From CAKSXP01 sp964609305 (GTDB lineage: Bacteria; Bacillota; Clostridia; Oscillospirales; Oscillospiraceae), in the NCBI GenBank assembly GCA_964609305.1, contig CAZSRK010000045.1:1-17115 (forward strand): a stretch of 17,115 bases of DNA, read 5' to 3'. The notes under the pieces are model-generated. The model saw only the letters and a list, made by a program, of their open reading frames with translations, did not search any database and was not told the DNA's origin. The position numbers and the translations under genes were made by a program. Positions 15,067 to 17,115 of the stretch are shown piece after piece. Every line of letters begins with the position of its first letter. Positions within the stretch are counted from its first letter, which is position 1.

Positions 15067-15934
15067 CGCCGGCACCTCCCAACTCATAGATAAATATCTC
15101 CTCAAGCGACAGCGGAAGTACATCCATAAACAGCGGCCGTATTTCCGTCAGACGCTGCTGTACCTGCGCGGTCTCGCCGCGCAGTATCAGCGTGTGCAGC
15201 CGGCCGGTCGTCGATTCGTGCAGCACCTCCAGCTCCCTCGGTATCTGTGTGCCGTCGGACAGGGCGATCTGCACCTTTACAACGTTTTCCTGAAGCTGTT
15301 CAAGGCTGCGCTGGAGCAGCATTTTCCCGCCGCTCATAATACCAACCTGGTCACAGACATCCTCCAGCTCGCGCAGGTTGTGCGAGGATACAAGCACTGT
15401 GGTACCATTTTCCGCTACATCGTCCATTATAAGGCTCCACATCCTGCGGCGCATAACGGGATCGAGCCCGTCGACCGGCTCGTCCAGCACCAGAAGCTCC
15501 GGCCGCATCGACAGGCACAGGCGGAAAGCTGCCTGCTTCTGCATGCCTTTCGACAGCCGGCGCATCTGCCGCCGGTCATCAAAGGCAAAATCCTGGCCAA
15601 GCTTCTGGAACCTTTCCCGGTCGAAATTCGGATATATTCCTGAATAGAACTTCATCATGTCGCGCAGTGTCGCCTGCGTGAACCAGAAGATGTCGTCCGG
15701 GATATAGGCAATGCCTTTCTTGATCTTTTCGTTTTCAAAAACCGGTTCCCCGTTTACGAGGATGTCGCCCTCGTCCTGTTTATAAATTCCCGCGATGTGA
15801 CGCAGGATCGTGCTTTTGCCCGCGCCGTTCGGCCCCACCAGGCCGTAGATGGATCCGCGGGGAACGTACATGTCCAGCCCGTCAAGCGCAAAAAAGCCGT
15901 CGAAGCTCTTGCGGACGCCAATGACGTCAATCAT
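15041..15934 (-). CDS. ABC transporter ATP-binding protein (YtrB/BcrA-like)
   Basis: This cytoplasmic ATPase energises the permease encoded next to it. The 297-aa protein has Walker A GPNGAGKST (34-42), signature LSKGMQKQ (127-134), Walker B LLVLDEP (147-153) with catalytic Glu152, D-loop GLDP (156-159) and switch His185. The Q-loop position, usually Gln, reads IPDD with Asp80. After about residue 210 comes a non-catalytic C-terminal extension of the kind seen in exporters of the bacitracin/lantibiotic group. The ATG at 15934 overlaps the regulator stop by 8 bp, so the two are co-translated. Position in a GntR-ATPase-permease operon suggests export or an envelope-stress role; the substrate is not known. 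Confidence 0.92.
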   Translation of the reverse strand: MIDVIGVRKSFDGFFALDGLDMYVPRGSIYGLVGPNGAGKSTILRHIAGIYKQDEGDILVNGEPVFENEKIKKGIAYIPDDIFWFTQATLRDMMKFYSGIYPNFDRERFQKLGQDFAFDDRRQMRRLSKGMQKQAAFRLCLSMRPELLVLDEPVDGLDPVMRRRMWSLIMDDVAENGTTVLVSSHNLRELEDVCDQVGIMSGGKMLLQRSLEQLQENVVKVQIALSDGTQIPRELEVLHESTTGRLHTLILRGETAQVQQRLTEIRPLFMDVLPLSLEEIFIYELGGAGDEVRDIVL

Positions 15935-16295
15935 TCCTCTTTCCCCCTTCCGTCAGCCGGGCGCAGAGCTGCTGCGCCGTGACCCCGAGAAACATGAGCT
16001 CGCTTGCCGCTGCATCAAACTGGCTGAGCAGGGTTCGCTTCCTGCTCTCGTCGACCTCTCCCCGCTGGGCGATAAAGCTGCCCTTGCCGGATACTGAATA
16101 TATCCAGCCCTGGCTCTCCAGCTCGCGGTATGCCCGCTGGATGGTGTTCGGATTTATGGCAAGCTGGCTTGCTAGCTCCCGTACCGAGGGCAGCTTTTCC
16201 TCCGGGACCATTGCCCCAGAGATGACAAGACGCCGGACATTGTCCATTATCTGCTCATAGATTGGCCGGGGATCTCTGTAATTCACACTTATCAC
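15927..16295 (-). CDS. GntR-family transcriptional regulator, YtrA type
   Basis: This short 122-aa repressor-type protein has an N-terminal winged helix-turn-helix (about residues 10-78). Key parts are PIYEQIMDNVRRLVISG, KLPSVRELASQLAINPNTIQ, RAYRELESQGW and the wing GKGSFI. The remaining ~40 residues are a short helical dimerisation tail, as in the YtrA subfamily, which lacks a full effector domain. The start is GTG at 16295, preceded by AGGGAG with 9-nt spacing; it gives the family-like opening with D-x-x-P-I-Y-E-Q. It is the first gene of the operon, and a palindromic operator overlies its transcription start, so it is probably self-repressed until a cell-envelope or drug signal appears. 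The signal is unknown. Confidence 0.92.
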   Translation of the reverse strand: MISVNYRDPRPIYEQIMDNVRRLVISGAMVPEEKLPSVRELASQLAINPNTIQRAYRELESQGWIYSVSGKGSFIAQRGEVDESRKRTLLSQFDAAASELMFLGVTAQQLCARLTEGGKRND

Positions 16296-16317
16296 ATTAT
16301 CACTCTCCCTGTTTTTG

Positions 16318-16338
16318 TGTATTAATCATTCTAATACA
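16318..16338. promoter_or_regulatory. Palindromic operator at the gntR transcription start
   Basis: Perfect 7-bp arms TGTATTA (16318-16324) and TAATACA (16332-16338) flank a 7-nt centre. The site covers the predicted transcription start of the gntR operon (near 16335), just downstream of its -10 box. Short A/T-rich palindromes in this position are what YtrA-type regulators usually bind, so autoregulation is the likely role (inference). Confidence 0.65.
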
Positions 16339-16341
16339 GTC

Positions 16342-16370
16342 ATTTTATTAGCTCACGTTCTGTTTGTCAA
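16342..16370 (-). promoter_or_regulatory. Sigma-A-type promoter of the gntR-ABC operon
   Basis: On the minus strand a perfect -35 TTGACA (16365-16370) is followed after 17 nt by TAAAAT (16342-16347), a 5 of 6 match. The start site would fall at about 16335, within the palindromic operator, and the GTG start codon is 40 nt further on. Confidence 0.8.
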
Positions 16371-16455
16371 GCCTGTTATGGGCAAAACCTAAGATGCACG
16401 GCGCGCGCTGCGCTGTTACCTGTTTGCACCGACATGTCCCCTGCGAGCTAATAAA
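16344..16455. repeat. Separated 11-bp inverted repeat in the divergent promoter region
   Basis: TTTATTAGCTC (16344-16354) and its exact reverse complement GAGCTAATAAA (16445-16455) lie 90 bp apart. The left copy overlaps the -10 box of the gntR promoter. The right copy ends 5 bp before the -35 box of the thiolase promoter. The 60 bp between 16381 and 16440 show nothing else I recognise. Confidence 0.5.
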
Positions 16456-16460
16456 TGCCC

Positions 16461-16489
16461 TTGATTTTTGATTTGTGACACTATATAAT
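16461..16489 (+). promoter_or_regulatory. Sigma-A-type promoter of the thiolase gene
   Basis: TTGATT (16461-16466) and a perfect TATAAT (16484-16489) are separated by 17 nt. Transcription would begin near 16496, giving a leader of about 50 nt. A strong ribosome binding site, GGAGGT (16535-16540), ends 6 nt before the ATG. Confidence 0.8.
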
Positions 16490-16517
16490 TGTTTATAGCG
16501 ATGCTTTAGCTAAATAA

Positions 16518-16530
16518 ACCCTTATAGGGT
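16518..16530 (+). other. Small palindrome in the thiolase leader, just before the RBS
   Basis: ACCCT-TAT-AGGGT is a 5-bp inverted repeat with a 3-nt centre, ending 4 nt before the GGAGGT ribosome binding site. It may form a small leader hairpin that stabilises the message or modulates access, or be an operator downstream of the promoter. The loop of 3 nt is tight but possible. Confidence 0.35.
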
Positions 16531-16546
16531 ATTTGGAGGTAATTCA

Positions 16547-17115
16547 ATGAAAGAAATCTATGCAGTAAGCTGTTGCCGTACGGCAATCGGCTCCTTCCAG
16601 GGTTCCCTTTCCAACACTCCGGCGGCCGAGCTTGGCGCCGTTGTCGTCAAGGCCGCTCTCGAGCGCGCGGGACTCAAGCCCGATCAGGTCGACGAACTCA
16701 TGTTCGGCTGCATCCTGACCGCCGGTCAGGGCCAGAACCCCGCCCGTCAGGTCGGCGTCAAGGCCGGTCTGCCTTACTCCGTTCCCGCCTACACCGTCGG
16801 CATGGTCTGCGGTTCCGGTATGAAGTCCGTCATCGAGGGCGCCCGCGCCATCAGCGCCGGCGACGCTGACATCATCGTCTGCGGCGGCACGGAGAATATG
16901 ACCGCCGCTCCCTATACTGTTCCCACTGCCCGCGGCGGCGCCCGCATGTTCAACACCACGATGGTCGACTCCATGGTCAACGACGGCCTCTGGGACGTCT
17001 TTAACGATTACCACATGGGCACCACCGCCGAGAATATCTGCGACATCTGGGGCATCACCCGCGAGGAACTTGACGAGTTTGTCGCTTCCTCCCAGGCCAA
17101 GACTGCCGCTGCCCA
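16547..17115 (+). CDS. thlA: Acetyl-CoA C-acetyltransferase (thiolase), 3' end outside the window
   Basis: The enzyme condenses two acetyl-CoA to acetoacetyl-CoA, the entry step to butyrate formation in clostridia (the reverse reaction occurs in degradation). The first 189 residues are present, of about 390 expected. The opening EIYAVSCCRTAIGSFQGSLS is typical. The nucleophile Cys88 sits in GMVCGSGMKSV, at the family's usual position, followed by GGTENMTAAPY. The later motifs holding the catalytic His and second Cys lie beyond the edge. The ATG at 16547 has GGAGGT with 6-nt spacing behind a consensus promoter. Codon use is strongly skewed to C-ending codons, with every Ile as ATC, unlike its neighbours and as expected for a very highly expressed gene. 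Other thiolase types (e.g. a degradative acyltransferase) are possible but less likely. Confidence 0.9.
   Translation, partial: MKEIYAVSCCRTAIGSFQGSLSNTPAAELGAVVVKAALERAGLKPDQVDELMFGCILTAGQGQNPARQVGVKAGLPYSVPAYTVGMVCGSGMKSVIEGARAISAGDADIIVCGGTENMTAAPYTVPTARGGARMFNTTMVDSMVNDGLWDVFNDYHMGTTAENICDIWGITREELDEFVASSQAKTAAA

Noticed and set aside
14762..15643. Plus-strand open frames opposite the ABC operon (also 13237-14202)
   Set aside because: Shadows of the ABC ATPase and permease genes; no conserved motifs.
16381..16440. A small RNA or riboswitch in the gntR/thiolase divergent region
   Set aside because: No terminator-like hairpin, conserved aptamer pattern or long stem is visible; the segment lies upstream of the thiolase start site.
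16473..16490. Possible Rex redox-repressor site at the thiolase promoter
   Set aside because: One half, TTGTGA, is present, but the second half does not match the expected TCACAA. A half-site alone is not enough.
16544..17014. A minus-strand open frame opposite the thiolase
   Set aside because: Asp/Gly/Ala/Val-rich shadow of a highly biased coding sequence.

Overview
The window reads as chromosomal DNA from a GC-rich, anaerobic, spore-forming Firmicute of the Clostridia, probably near the Oscillospiraceae. This is an inference from three things: a bacterial V/A-type ATPase operon, the sporulation gene spoIIR beside ispE, and a thiolase of the kind used in butyrate/acetoacetyl-CoA metabolism. 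I see no insertion sequence, prophage gene, CRISPR array, tRNA or rRNA.

Layout. Positions 18-8684 (minus strand) hold a nine-gene V-type ATPase operon, transcribed from about 8.7 kb down to a strong terminator at 18-60. The transcript order is G/H-like stalk subunit, C, I, K, F, E, A, B, D. Peripheral stalk (G/H-like, E), collar and membrane parts (C, I, K), central axis (D, F) and catalytic hexamer (A, B) are all present, so the operon looks complete. Upstream of it, on the same strand and separated by a hairpin terminator, is a MATE-family efflux pump (8854-10236). Divergent from the pump is a plus-strand block: an archaeal-type phosphoglycerate mutase (apgM-like), ispE overlapping it by 4 bp, and spoIIR. 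spoIIR carries a one-base frameshift in a run of seven C's. Converging on spoIIR and overlapping its end by 8 bp is a minus-strand GntR/YtrA-type regulator - ABC ATPase - ABC permease operon (16295 to 13180). A 251-bp divergent region with two good sigma-A-type promoters and a palindromic operator separates that operon from a thiolase gene that runs off the right edge.

The V-ATPase couples ATP hydrolysis or synthesis to ion flux. ApgM serves lower glycolysis and IspE the MEP isoprenoid pathway. SpoIIR is the forespore-to-mother-cell signal that triggers sigma-E maturation. The YtrA-type operon looks like an autoregulated envelope-stress or drug-responsive ABC system. The thiolase makes acetoacetyl-CoA.

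I did not find a new multi-gene system. The most interesting signals are regulatory. A sporulation-type promoter lies inside a hairpin that would hide the spoIIR ribosome binding site only on read-through transcripts. spoIIR itself is frameshifted. The YtrA-type regulator has a clean operator over its own transcription start. The V-ATPase operon has an unusual gene order and several possible stoichiometry-setting features.
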